Shown here piece by piece: positions 33,808-43,182 of a stretch of DNA of 64,000 bases. The position numbers were made by a program, and so were the translations under genes. The notes below the pieces were generated by a model. That model ran no database searches. It was not told the DNA's origin and was given only the letters and a program-made list of their open reading frames with translations. Location: contig RPFO01000359.1 in the NCBI GenBank assembly GCA_009746045.1, forward strand, positions 301,683 through 365,682, in the 5' to 3' direction. How positions within the stretch are numbered: position 1 is the first letter of the stretch; each line of letters starts with the position of its first letter. The DNA is from Mesostigma viride (Eukaryota; Streptophyta; Mesostigmatophyceae; Mesostigmatales; Mesostigmataceae).

Positions 33808-34953
33808 TTGTGAGTCATTCGTGTAGTGTTGAGTGGGTGGGGTGGGGGGTGTGTGTGGGGGGGGGGTGTAGGGGGGTTTGACTGTGTGACTGCGTGGCTG
33901 CTTGGCTGGAAAGGAGGGTGCGTGGCTGTGTGGCTGCGTGGCTGCGCTGCTGCGTGGCTGCGTGGCTGCGTGGCTGCGTGGCTGCGCTGCTGCGTGGCTG
34001 CGTGGCTGCGTGGCTGTGTGGCTGCGTGGCTGCGCTGCTGCGTGGCTGCGTGGCTGCGCTGCTGCGTGGCTGCGTGGCTGGAAAGGAGGGTGCGTGGCTG
34101 TGTGGCTGCGTGGCTGCGCTGCTGCGTGGCTGCGTGGCTGCTTGGCTGGAAAGGAGGGTGCGTGGCTGTGTGGCTGCGTGGCTGCGCTGCTGCGTGGCTG
34201 CGTGGCTGCGTGGCTGCGTGGCTGCGTGGCTGCGTGGCTGCGTGGCTGCGTGGCTGCGTGGCTGGAAAGGAGGGTGCGTGGCTGTGTGGCTGCGTGGCTG
34301 CGCTGCTGCGTGGCTGCGTGGCTGCGTGGCTGCGCTGCTGCGTGGCTGCGTGGCTGCGTGGCTGTGTGGCTGCGTGGCTGCGCTGCTGCGTGGCTGCGTG
34401 GCTGCGTGGCTGCGTGGCTGCTTGGCTGGAAAGGAGGGTGCGTGGCTGTGTGGCTGCGTGGCTGCGCTGCTGCGTGGCTGCGTGGCTGCGTGGCTGGAAA
34501 GGAGGGTGCGTGGCTGTGTGGCTGCGTGGCTGCGCTGCTGCGTGGCTGCGTGGCTGCGTGGCTGCGTGGCTGCTTGGCTGGAAAGGAGGGTGCGTGGCTG
34601 TGTGGCTGCGTGTAGCTGCGCTGCTGCGTGGCTGCGTGGCTGCGTGGCTGCGTGGCTGCGTGGCTGCGTGGCTGCGTGGCTGGAAAGGAGGGTGCGTGGC
34701 TGTGTGGCTGCGTGGCTGCGCTGCTGCGTGGCTGCGTGGCTGCGTGGCTGCGTGGCTGGCTGGGGGGGGGGGGGGTGCCGGGTGCGTGGATGCGTGGATG
34801 TGTGGCTGGGTGGGTGCGTCACTGCGTGGCTGGCTGGCTCTGTGGCTGCGTGGGCGGCTGGATGGCCGGGTCAGCGTGGCTTCGTGTTCAATGGGATGCT
34901 AATATGTTGTTGCCTTTGGATGCCACAGTTCATGGATTCTTTTGTTCACATGC
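33808..34953 (+). other. Putative intron made largely of a minisatellite
   Basis: The donor TTT|GTGAGT (33808) and acceptor TTGTTCACATGCAG|GTG (34953) join the QQFF frame to an open exon. About 900 bp of the 1146-bp intron is the GCGTGGCT repeat. Confidence 0.55.
33870..34760. repeat. GCGTGGCT minisatellite
   Basis: The octamer GCGTGGCT with the variant GCGCTGCT is interspersed with GGCTGGAAAGGAGGGTGCGT about every 80-190 bp. Three plus-strand frames and a minus frame are open throughout; none is a plausible gene. Confidence 0.95.
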
Positions 34954-35073
34954 AGGTGCTGCCGTCTTCCCCATCGACGTCGTCAAGACCGATGTCGCCA
35001 AGAAGGATGATGCAATCACTCTCGGCCATGTTTAACTCATGTGGGCCTTCATGGCCATACGGGAAATATTATT
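34954..35073 (+). pseudogene. Last exon of the Gln-rich gene
   Basis: The exon encodes LPSSPSTSSRPMSPRRMMQS and about 20 more residues to TGA. It is in frame with the QFPQ region across the putative intron. AATAAA signals follow at 35366-35371 and 35484-35489. Confidence 0.5.
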
Positions 35074-35365
35074 GAATCAGTTCTTTGACACTGAGTTGGC
35101 ACTACGCAACACCTTTGATGCACATGAGTGCAGGGCGCATGTGTTGAAACCATGCAACCATGGCGATCCCTCAAAAAGTTTGGTTATGTAATAAGTGACA
35201 CAATTATTCCGGACGTATGATGGCCCAACGTCCTGTAAGGTTGAGTTGTCTTGGAGGAGGAGCGTGATGACCGCGGAAGCCGCGTGGGTGTCTGTAGTGC
35301 TATATCTTGAAGATGTACGGTCTTGGAAGAGTTATGGTCTTGGAATCATATAATAATGAACTTGG

Positions 35366-35489
35366 AATAAAGTTGCGGGCAGCCTTCAATTGGCATATGT
35401 TGTCTCATTGATGTTGTCTCATTGCGTTAATGGGTCAATTGTCTTAGTTTATATAATGTATATCTTGGGAAACTCATTGCTTCAATAAA
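35366..35489 (+). promoter_or_regulatory. Candidate polyadenylation signals
   Basis: AATAAA at 35366-35371 and again at 35484-35489, downstream of the Gln-rich gene and before the element's right TIR. Confidence 0.4.
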
Positions 35490-35594
35490 ATGCATGCTAG
35501 GCGCAATCAACCCCCACAAACACATCTGAAAACTGCACAGTGCATCAAATGTATCCTAGACAAAAAAATGTATCCTAATCCGGTAAAACCACCC

Positions 35595-36868
35595 ATAGCC
35601 TTCATGATCGCTGCCTCGTGCCACTGGCCATACTACTGCCATCTGCATTACTTTCTACCACATGTGCCACTCTCTTCTGCATCACTAGATCCCACTACTG
35701 CTGCCTGACCTGCCTGCTGCCAGCACCTTCGCTGGCATCAGCTCATGGCATGCCCATGGCCACACCCTCCATCTGCCGTGCATACCCCATGCTTCACTAG
35801 GATTGGTAGTCCAGGGTGCACGATGAACAACACATAAAAAAATGCCCATGCACCTTTAGAAGATTATTTGGCATGCGAGCTAGCTGGCTAGTTAATGTGC
35901 TAGAGATGTTAGATAGCAACTGCAAGCAAATGTAGTGTGCAGCCATGTTTGCTTCGAACCACTATTTGACTTGCCAACTAGTTGCTCTCTCTCAACACGC
36001 CCCACCATTTGAATGTTGGTAGTTAATACTATTGATGTATCAAAGAGACAACTGTTCATGTATTTCCATGATGAAGTGCATGCCACATGTATGGGTGGAG
36101 ATAACCAAGTTGGAGTTCAACCTTACCTCAGCTCGTACTGTTATGGGGTATGAACTTGTAAGGAAATATTATGTGATGTTGGCTGCTGTCACGTGTCACT
36201 GTGACACATCGTCATCTGTGGTGTGACTGAGGTAATACTTGGCAATCATGTTCAGCATGCTCTATTTAAATTGCATTAAAAATTTCAGCTCTGTCTGAAC
36301 TCATTTGCGCTACCTGTGGTGCATTATATATCCAAATTTTGCGCGGGAGTGACGCGTGACAGCAGAATCATGTAACTAGCTGGTGTTCAATCAAGGTGCA
36401 ACTTTGCAGCCAGCCTGCAGATGTTGCAAGTAAAGTGTTTGCTTACTTTCAGCTTAATCTGAGCTCATTTGCACTGTTGGGTGCATTTAATGATCCATAA
36501 AATGCTCCAAATGACCGTATTTGTGACGGTTGACAGCATAATTTCTGGCCATCCCATCTCTATTTCGGGTGCAACTTGGTACTTGAGCTGCATATGTTAT
36601 ATTTAATGTGTCTTCCCATTTCCAGGTCAAAACGACATTAATTGTGTTGTTTGTGGAATTAATTATGAATAAAACTGGCAATTTTGGCGTTTTTTATGCT
36701 TTTGGACGTCACCATTCTGTGAGCACCAAGTGGCCAACCAAGGTGTGACTTGGCACAGTAAATCTGGGTACCATGGAGAAGCCAGCCACCAAGTTTGACC
36801 ATCATCCGAATATTAGTGCAGCTAGGAGGAGTAAGATGGGTGTTTTTTGGCACTTTCAGACCGTTGTG
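35595..36868. repeat. Right arm of 23-kb element with degenerate tandem repeats
   Basis: Positions 35595-36230 have no gene. From about 36240 to 36850 there are decayed units of about 150-180 bp (TTTCAGCTTAATCTGAGCTC, GGTGCAACTTTGCAGCCAGC, and variants) resembling the arrays at 6251-6900 and 53400-54110. They end at the terminus GGCACTTTCAGACCGTTGTG. Confidence 0.65.
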
Positions 36869-37352
36869 TACACCATTCTCAGTCTTCCATTCGTTGCTGG
36901 CCGGTTGCTAGCGAGGGCGCCTGTGAGAGGATAAGACCCTTCCATGAGCCCCAACACCCGGCCCGTGGGCTCATCCACCGAGATAGAGAACTCGACGGCA
37001 TTGGTCACGGTAAAAAGGCTAGTCGCCCTGTTGTACGTGACCGAGAACCCGGGATCCACCGCCTTCAAAGCGTCCTCTATGTTTTTTCGGTTTTCGATGG
37101 TCGTGTAGGAGCCACGCGGCAAAGTCACCTTTACTGGCGACTCGCCGCCAGACAAACGGACAGTAAAGTATATCCGTTTCCTTCGCTGATGTGCGTCTGT
37201 TCAAACGGAATGGTCATGAGGGTAAGCCCGACGTCGTGATATTCGTCAAGGAGACCCGCCGGGATGTCCCACACCGGATCCACCAGCGTTCCGCGAGTCC
37301 GGTTCTCCGTGCGAAGAGTGAGTGTCAGCGTCTCCTGGATGAACTCCTTCAT
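36869..37352 (-). pseudogene. Gene E, N-terminal half: penton/minor-capsid-like, frameshifted and split
   Basis: ATG at 37352 (MKEFIQETLTLTLRTENRTR) runs to NGYTLLSV. A single-base shift near 37155 moves to the frame LSGGESPVKVTLPRGSYTTI, which continues to RLRMVY at the element edge. The LPRGSYTTIEN...ALKAVDPGFSVTYN...FTVT...RVLGL pattern is the beta-rich N-terminal module of penton/minor-capsid-like proteins in Polintons and PLVs. The C-terminal half is at 13154-13535. Left plus right pieces total 866 nt, one short of a multiple of three, consistent with a single deleted base. The protein would be about 288 residues. Confidence 0.68.
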
Positions 37353-37590
37353 CGGCCACTTCGTCTGACATTAGCTCAGAAGTAATTTCGTTTGTCCCAA
37401 AAACCTTGACGACCCCCTCTTCTTTCTGTGCCATCGCCCTTTTGATAGCGCGCTTTTTCTTTCCGGTGAGCGGCTTCTTCCTACAATAAAGCATGGCCGA
37501 TTCGATGAATTCCCGGGGGACATTTGTGTGAAGGGTCATCCACTGCGATATCTCGAGCATCTCGGCGTCGGTGAACAGCGGGTTGCTCAT
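37246..37590 (-). CDS. Gene D: virus ORF of unknown function
   Basis: ATG at 37590 (MSNPLFTDAEMLEISQWMTL), 114 residues. The first half has a helical, Lys-rich segment (CRKKPLTGKKKRAIKRAMAQ); the last 35 residues overlap gene E in another frame and are low complexity, so the native end could be earlier. An A-rich box (AAAAAAATCTCAC, 37604-37616) lies about 14 bp upstream, and gene C ends three bases before the ATG. No family is recognised. Confidence 0.6.
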   Translation of the reverse strand: MSNPLFTDAEMLEISQWMTLHTNVPREFIESAMLYCRKKPLTGKKKRAIKRAMAQKEEGVVKVFGTNEITSELMSDEVADEGVHPGDADTHSSHGEPDSRNAGGSGVGHPGGSP

Positions 37591-37593
37591 GTG

Positions 37594-38094
37594 TTACTCT
37601 TCTGTGAGATTTTTTTCCGCGCCCTCTTTTGGGGCTCCCACAACCGTGTCGTGGATTCTGCGTAGATGCGTCAAAAGATTTTGTTCGCTGGAAAATGTCG
37701 CTTTACATTTAGGCATAGGACATTTCCACCTCGTGCCCCCCACCTGGACTCGTTTTCCGACAGATACACCCGCAGGCTCGGGGGATGCCGCCAGTGCCGC
37801 ATCGACGACAACCGGTTCGGGAGCCGCGACAGGTGCCGGTTGGGCATACGCGGATAACGGGGGGTACGCGACCGGTCGAGAGTTCGCCATCATCGACGCC
37901 ATGAGAAGGGCGTCCTTGAACCCTCTCGCCTCTGCGACCTTCCCTTTGTTCACCGCTCTTCGGACCGGCGCGCTGTGGATGACAATGGTGTTGGTCGATG
38001 AAGCGGTCACCTGTGACTGGGGTGCGATCTTTCGCTTGGGTTTCCCCCTTTTACCCAAAGGACGGCGCCGTGCTGTTTTCTGACGCCTCACCAT
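37594..38094 (-). CDS. Gene C: basic protein with C-terminal C2H2 zinc finger
   Basis: 166 residues from ATG at 38094. The N-terminus is strongly basic (MVRRQKTARRRPLGKRGKPK), the middle is Ala/Pro-rich, and residues about 122-150 form a C2H2 finger, CPMPKCKATF...HLRRIH. The combination suggests a DNA-binding virion or regulatory protein; the basic head recalls core proteins that condense virus DNA, which is analogy only. The intact frame, an A-rich box about 15 bp upstream (38109-38118) and tight packing with genes B and D mark it as part of the virus operon-like block. Confidence 0.68.
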   Translation of the reverse strand: MVRRQKTARRRPLGKRGKPKRKIAPQSQVTASSTNTIVIHSAPVRRAVNKGKVAEARGFKDALLMASMMANSRPVAYPPLSAYAQPAPVAAPEPVVVDAALAASPEPAGVSVGKRVQVGGTRWKCPMPKCKATFSSEQNLLTHLRRIHDTVVGAPKEGAEKNLTEE

Positions 38095-38116
38095 TTCTGA
38101 GTATAATCATAGATTT

Positions 38117-38659
38117 TTATAGCGTCCAAGTGAGGGTCTTGTTAGCCATCGCGGCCATTTTTCCAGCGCGTGACTTGCAAAACGCTGTAGACAGTGCTAT
38201 GTATGTTGACGTGTCAGTGGTGATGCGAGGAATCCTCAAGGCGATTTCAAACACCCCGTCATCCTCCTCGTATCCCGAAACAACATTCCAGTTGCTGCCT
38301 ATTATAACATTTACCGGCCAAACAGACAGGCAGTTAGCCATTAGGCGGTATGGGTTTGATATGTCGAGAATCGTGGGTGGGTTGTTATCAAATGTCAATC
38401 TAACAAGGATATTGGTCAACGCGGTCGGAAGAGTTAGTTCCGATTGCGTTGCCGGGTCGTGGAAAGACATCACAGCCACGGGGGCGCCATGCCAAAACTG
38501 TGGGAGCGGGTAGTCGTATATGGGCTGCCTCAAACCGACCACAGAATCTGCTTCCAATATCGTGTGCGATATACGCCTAGTTTCTCGGACATCTTCATAC
38601 AGGGCCACGTCCATCCCGTGATTGCCGCCAATTGACGACAGGCTTGAATCATAATACAT
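38117..38659 (-). CDS. Gene B: virus ORF of unknown function
   Basis: 180 residues from ATG at 38659, intact, overlapping the end of gene A by 11 bp. The sequence is beta-rich without charged clusters (PLPQFWHGAPVAVMSFHDPA, LTNILVRLTFDNNPPTILDI). No enzyme motif and no signal peptide. Size, composition and position beside gene A suggest a structural virion protein, but I do not recognise the family. Confidence 0.6.
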   Translation of the reverse strand: MYYDSSLSSIGGNHGMDVALYEDVRETRRISHTILEADSVVGLRQPIYDYPLPQFWHGAPVAVMSFHDPATQSELTLPTALTNILVRLTFDNNPPTILDISNPYRLMANCLSVWPVNVIIGSNWNVVSGYEEDDGVFEIALRIPRITTDTSTYIALSTAFCKSRAGKMAAMANKTLTWTL

Positions 38660-39169
38660 AGTAGCTTAGGCTAGAAGCCAATAGAAGCGGACTCGGGCCA
38701 GATACTGTTGGATCTAATACTTGGAACGTCACGGTCGCCAAATGGATCATACCAGTAACTGGCGGAAAGACGAGTGAAAGGTGATCACATGTTATGTCAA
38801 TGTACGACGAGGATTTTGAAATTGTGATTGCAGAAAAACCGCCAGTCCACGCTTCTCCAACGATGACGTTGATAAGCGACGGATCATTGCTTAACTTGGT
38901 GTTTGAAAATCCCAGTCTTACATAAAACTTCCTCACCGACTGACGAGCTGGTAGAATCCCATATATTTTGGCAGTATATTCGTTCATTTGCACGCCGTAT
39001 TGAACATCCGGGCATTTAACAACCGTACGTATGACACTCTCATTCGTAAGGGTTAGCTCCTTGAACCAAGTATCCGCCACACCCGGTACGGGTTTTGTGA
39101 CGCTATATTTGCCGAAAATGCTACAATTCCTCGACGAGGTGGACCTGTGACGCAGCTCTAACACGTCTC
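38649..39169 (-). pseudogene. Gene A, C-terminal part
   Basis: It encodes the last ~172 residues of gene A, a beta-rich protein (YGILPARQSVRKFYVRLGFS; ends LLASSLSYYVL). The apparent start here is only where Copia-1 (TSD GTCTC, 39165-39169) interrupts it. The upstream part is at 47690-48067 and the start at 63741-63812. The three pieces sum to 966 nt, 322 codons, in one frame without any other change. Function is unknown; a capsid-associated or fibre-like role is possible. Confidence 0.72.
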
Positions 39170-39578
39170 AGTTAGATATATATATGTACGTCGGAGACGT
39201 TGGGGACTCAGTGTGAGAATGATGGCTGCAGCAACGCCAGGGATCGGGGCGTTCCTTGTCATTATTCACTCCATATGTGGGCACACATTATATGTCGTGG
39301 ACACATCACTCACACGAGATCCCTAGGACAACTGGACTACGCTCACTTGTCCGCCACGTGTCCAGGTTCTAGAGGCTTCTAGACCTGGAGCAACGTTACT
39401 ACGCACAACGTCCACTAGACTAGTTGCTAGCTACGTAACTTGCGTACACGTGTGTGCGTCGCGCCACAACCGGCGCTCGGCACCGTTATTCTGTCTCCGC
39501 CAGAATAACTCCGGTCACACTGTATGTTCCCCTGTGTGGCTCCGGCCACAAGTCAGCCTCGAGGTATCTCAGCTAACT
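39170..39578 (-). repeat. Copia-1 3' LTR
   Basis: 409 bp, AGTTAGATATATATATG to CAGCTAACT. Minus orientation makes this the 3' LTR. A purine-rich tract (GAAAGAAAACATAATGGG on the minus strand) abuts it. Confidence 0.93.
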
Positions 39579-40600
39579 CCCATTATGTTTTCTTTCAGAT
39601 TGGAACATGCTCCAAGTCTGACCTACCAACCGTTGCAAGGCAACCAGAGCCCATACAGTCACAACTGGATTAGAGAAGGGCCCCAGAAACGGACTATACT
39701 GATGCTGACTGCTGATTTAACCCTGCCAAGCACTACGGGGGTTCCTCCCCCTCAATAGTGGGGAAAACATAAATGAGGTACTGCGGCCATTCGTCACACA
39801 GGACGTCATGCAAGTCACATGTCACAGCATATAAGGAGTGCCCAGTTTCCATCTTTGAAGGAGCGAATTGTCGTCATTTCCCTGGCATCTGTCACTGCAG
39901 ATGGTAGAAAAAGGGGGGCTTGATTGCCACTTGTGGATGGAACCCCATGCAACATCCACTTCCCAAAAACCAATGGGATGACTCTAGTGAAACCAGAGGT
40001 CTTCCCCAGGTGCTTAGGACCTGATGTTTTGCCACTGCTGACCTGGGCCAGAGCAGCCAGATACCTGTGAGTGCCACATGGTGGTAAGCACAGGCAACTG
40101 ACAAGTGGGAACTGGTTCTCCACTTGATTTGCACATGGCGAATGGGTGGACTGCCCATCACCCTACCACAGGTCCTGGGACCAGATGGCAGCATAAAACA
40201 CCACAGGCACAGTCACAGGACTAAGACTGTCACACGTTACATGCACATGCACATGCACATGTACAAGGTAACCATGAACATGACCCAGCCACATAACAAT
40301 GCCATGTACAAGTACTGTCACCATGACTGACACAATGACACACTTGTGAAGGATTGACAGCTCACCTCCCAAGAGATGAGCTAACGAAATTCCATGAGAG
40401 AGACAAAGTCAAAGAGACTCAATTTATTCACCATAAAACAGGGCTTACAAGGCATACAGGTTCAGCTCCTCCCCAGGAGCTAGTGCTGATGATAAGACAC
40501 CCCGTGGCCTGGGCCCGGGTCTGGGTACCCCTACCCCCTGACAGGGGTTGCCCCATAGTAGGGGTGGGGAGACTAGCCACCCTCCCTGGGGAGGGGTGGA
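39579..40600 (-). other. Copia-1 3' internal non-coding region
   Basis: About 1 kb between RNase H and the 3' LTR with only short, unremarkable ORFs. A CACATG run occurs at 40240-40262. Confidence 0.7.
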
Positions 40601-43120
40601 CTAGGTGTCTACCGGCGGGGGCAGGCTGGCCTGCTTGCCGTAGGGGTTCATCATGTGATAGAGCAGTTGGTACTGCTCAGGTGCTAGCTGGGGCACCTTG
40701 GTCAACGCATCCGCGGCGTTGGCCTTGTCCGGCACATGATTGGTAGACTCCCAGTAGGTGCACTCCTGTTTCAGGATCACCCAGTCCAAATCAGTATGCA
40801 CAGCATAAGGGTTGTCAAGGAAACTGAGGAGAGATTGACTGTCGGTGTGCAAGTGAGCCACCACCCCAGCCTGACTGCCTGCTTGCTTCTGTAACCAAAC
40901 CAGGACATGATTGAGATACCTGGCATGTAGCACAGCTGACACAACTGCCCTGCACTCAGCAGCATTGCTACTAACAGCTTTACGCCTATGTAGCCTGCTA
41001 TACCATGAGATGAGTGACATGGGTTGGTCAGCATTTTGTACAAAAAATAAGCCAGCCTCCCTAGCCTGCAGTTGAGTAATCTGCCGTGATTCCATGGAAC
41101 TGTCCATTATAGCCTGAATGTGAATGGGCTTAAAGAGTTCCAGGGAATGCAAGATAAGGGGTGGACCAGCCTGCAGGAGCTTGTTGATAGCCTTGTGGCC
41201 TACCTGCATAAGAACTGCATCATCAACCCTGCTGACTACTGCCAAGTGTGGTGCACAAGTAGAACACAACCACCCCAGCTTGCCCCTAATGGTGGGACAG
41301 TCACAAGGTTTGATTTTAGTCTGCAGCACTTCCTTACAACTGTGCATGTAATCTGATGGAGAGTACATTGCACAGACCCACTGATCTGCTTGCTTCTGAA
41401 GCTGCAACATTGTGCCACAGAACTTAATAGCAATGGTGCCCAGCTCTAGCTGCTTGCCAATCTCAAAAGACTTAGACACGTTGGCAATAAAATCATCCAC
41501 AGCCTGCCTAGGCCCAGCAATAAGCTGATCATCCCCATGCCACACAAACATGATCATGCCATGAGGGTGAGGGACAACAAAGAAGCAAGGGTCTATGTCA
41601 TCATACCGAGCACCTAGCTTCTCAAACACAGCTTGAGCTGACATTCTGAAAATTCTAGGAGCAGATTGCAGACCTTCCACTCCTATGTTGGCTTTCAGAA
41701 ATGGTTGTGGGATATCCTTAGACCACACCTGAGGTGTGTTGACCACATACACCTTCCCATGCCAAACTTGCTCAGCTATTTCAGGTGAGCCTTTCAGAAA
41801 TGCACGTTTAATGTCAGTGGCTTTGCACACATAATCATCACCTTGATTGATGTGCCCTAGAAAAACAGACAGCAAAATTTTAAGAGAAGTTTGCTGAATG
41901 CCAGGTGTATACAGGTCTGCCTCTGTCAAATCAGTGGATCCCTTAAACTCAGTCACACAAGGCCTAGCATGGAAAATGACAGAGCCATCTGCTGCTTGCT
42001 TGTGCTTGCACACGAACTTAAGTCTTAGGTGCTTGCTCCCGTTGGGCTTACGCTCTAAGGGAGTGACTGGAGGTGTGTGGGTGGGACTACGTGGATCTGG
42101 AACCACCCATTCATCCATAGCCTTTCTAAAAGCTTCAACCCACTTAGTGAAACCTTCCTGAGTTTGACAGTCCTGGACAATCTGCTCATAGGAGAGGGGA
42201 GACATTTTTGCAACATCATACTTTCCCAATCCAAATGCTTTGGGGTGCAGTTTCTGACTGTGCACCAAATCTGCCACACGTGGCTCGTGCCCAGGTGCAT
42301 ACTTAGGTGCAACAAATTTGACAGTGGCTGGCTGTGTGTCAACCAAAGTCTGGAGTGGTACCTGAAAATGATCAAGTGACACCCCACCCAGGCCCTGTAC
42401 CTCAAGCCTATCACAAGAGATGGTGACACCTGGGTAAGAAATAAATGGATCACCCAACAAAGCATTTCCTGTGTATCCTTCCAGTACCTGAAAAGGTGTG
42501 GGGATACCAAGAATGTTTAAGGTAACCTGACCTTTAACAGTCAAGCTAGCCTGCCCAGAGAAATCAGCCACCCGTTGCCAAGGGGAAGGCTCTAACTCTA
42601 GGTGTGGTACAGCCAATGCACTGATGATGCTAACCTGAGCTTGGGTGTCAACCGCGACTAGAGCTGGATTGTTGTCGCTGTGACCTGCCCTACTCACTTT
42701 GGCTGACCCTGCAGCAGTGTGAGCTTTGGCTCTATGCGCTGCTTGCAGTATGCGGACCGCTTCTGCTAGCCCATGTTTGGACACGGTAGGTATGGGTTGA
42801 GCTGGTACCGCTGAAGGTGTGCTGTCTTGCTGACCACCTTCTTGGTTAGTGCCCTCGTTGACAGGTGGTCTAACCTGCTGTGGCTGGCTAGGCTCACTGA
42901 GGGTGACCTGGGGTGCACATGTGTTGTGGCTATCACACTCACCAGTGTGTGTTCCAAACAACCACTCACTGGGTACTCCAGATATACCAGGCAACTGTAC
43001 TGAGCTGTCGACCATCAGCTCTTCCTCCTCTGCCACGTCTGACAGTGGAGTGTAATACAATTTAATCCTGTGAGGTGAGCACTTGTGCACATGCCCAGTG
43101 TCATTGTGTTTCACATGCAC
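40601..43120 (-). CDS. Copia-1 Pol part 2: integrase tail, protease-like, RT, RNase H
   Basis: 839 residues, one open frame. Order: integrase C-terminal SH3-like end (HVHKCSPHRIKLYY), a variable linker, a retropepsin-like domain (VDTQAQVSIIS near residue 157; NALLGDPFISYPGV later), RT with KATDIKRAFLKG and FVWHGDDQLI (about 41527-41545), RNase H with IMDSSMESRQI, NAAECRAV and HTDSQSLL, ending NAADALTKV. The protease Asp-Thr is followed by Gln-Ala rather than Gly-Ala, and RT has HGDD for YVDD. The integrase core is in the previous ORF, one frame away. Confidence 0.9.
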   Translation of the reverse strand: MHVKHNDTGHVHKCSPHRIKLYYTPLSDVAEEEELMVDSSVQLPGISGVPSEWLFGTHTGECDSHNTCAPQVTLSEPSQPQQVRPPVNEGTNQEGGQQDSTPSAVPAQPIPTVSKHGLAEAVRILQAAHRAKAHTAAGSAKVSRAGHSDNNPALVAVDTQAQVSIISALAVPHLELEPSPWQRVADFSGQASLTVKGQVTLNILGIPTPFQVLEGYTGNALLGDPFISYPGVTISCDRLEVQGLGGVSLDHFQVPLQTLVDTQPATVKFVAPKYAPGHEPRVADLVHSQKLHPKAFGLGKYDVAKMSPLSYEQIVQDCQTQEGFTKWVEAFRKAMDEWVVPDPRSPTHTPPVTPLERKPNGSKHLRLKFVCKHKQAADGSVIFHARPCVTEFKGSTDLTEADLYTPGIQQTSLKILLSVFLGHINQGDDYVCKATDIKRAFLKGSPEIAEQVWHGKVYVVNTPQVWSKDIPQPFLKANIGVEGLQSAPRIFRMSAQAVFEKLGARYDDIDPCFFVVPHPHGMIMFVWHGDDQLIAGPRQAVDDFIANVSKSFEIGKQLELGTIAIKFCGTMLQLQKQADQWVCAMYSPSDYMHSCKEVLQTKIKPCDCPTIRGKLGWLCSTCAPHLAVVSRVDDAVLMQVGHKAINKLLQAGPPLILHSLELFKPIHIQAIMDSSMESRQITQLQAREAGLFFVQNADQPMSLISWYSRLHRRKAVSSNAAECRAVVSAVLHARYLNHVLVWLQKQAGSQAGVVAHLHTDSQSLLSFLDNPYAVHTDLDWVILKQECTYWESTNHVPDKANAADALTKVPQLAPEQYQLLYHMMNPYGKQASLPPPVDT

Positions 43121-43182
43121 AGTCTTGCCTGTGCTGGAAAACTTAAGGATAGTGGCTGGGCCTAACCATGTCCCAACCTTCC

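Larger units (their letters stand above)
26326..35594. mobile_element. 9.3-kb DNA element with perfect 29-bp TIRs, TSD ATA
   Basis: TIRs occupy 26326-26354 and 35566-35594 (starting GGGTGGTTTTACCGGATTAG) and are exact reverse complements. ATA flanks both sides (26323-26325 and 35595-35597). An extra copy of AATGTATCCTA lies just inside each TIR (26368-26378, 35545-35556). A 3-bp duplication with GGG-starting TIRs is reminiscent of PIF/Harbinger-like elements, but no transposase is recognisable. It carries two candidate genes (27628-29160 minus; 33182-35073 plus) and three large minisatellites. Confidence 0.82.
13538..36868. mobile_element. 23.3-kb TA-flanked TIR element splitting gene E
   Basis: Ends are CACAACGGTC (13538) and GACCGTTGTG (36868), with imperfect inverted similarity for about 40 bp (a shared inner block is CCATCTTACTCC). 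Both flanks are TA (13536-13537 and 36869-36870). Deleting the element and one TA restores the gene E reading across the junction. Its own DNA appears to be 13538-14313, 24854-26325 and 35595-36868; the rest is Copia-3 and a 9.3-kb TIR element. It carries a zinc-ribbon ORF about 0.6 kb from the left end and degenerate tandem arrays at the right end, as does 51040-54312. TA target and CAC ends recall Tc1/mariner-like integration, but I see no DDE transposase. Confidence 0.75.

Noticed and set aside
33826-35075. Very long plus-strand ORFs (Cys/Trp/Leu/Arg repeats)
   Set aside because: They are translations of the GCGTGGCT minisatellite, open in several frames and on both strands because the unit has no stop codon.
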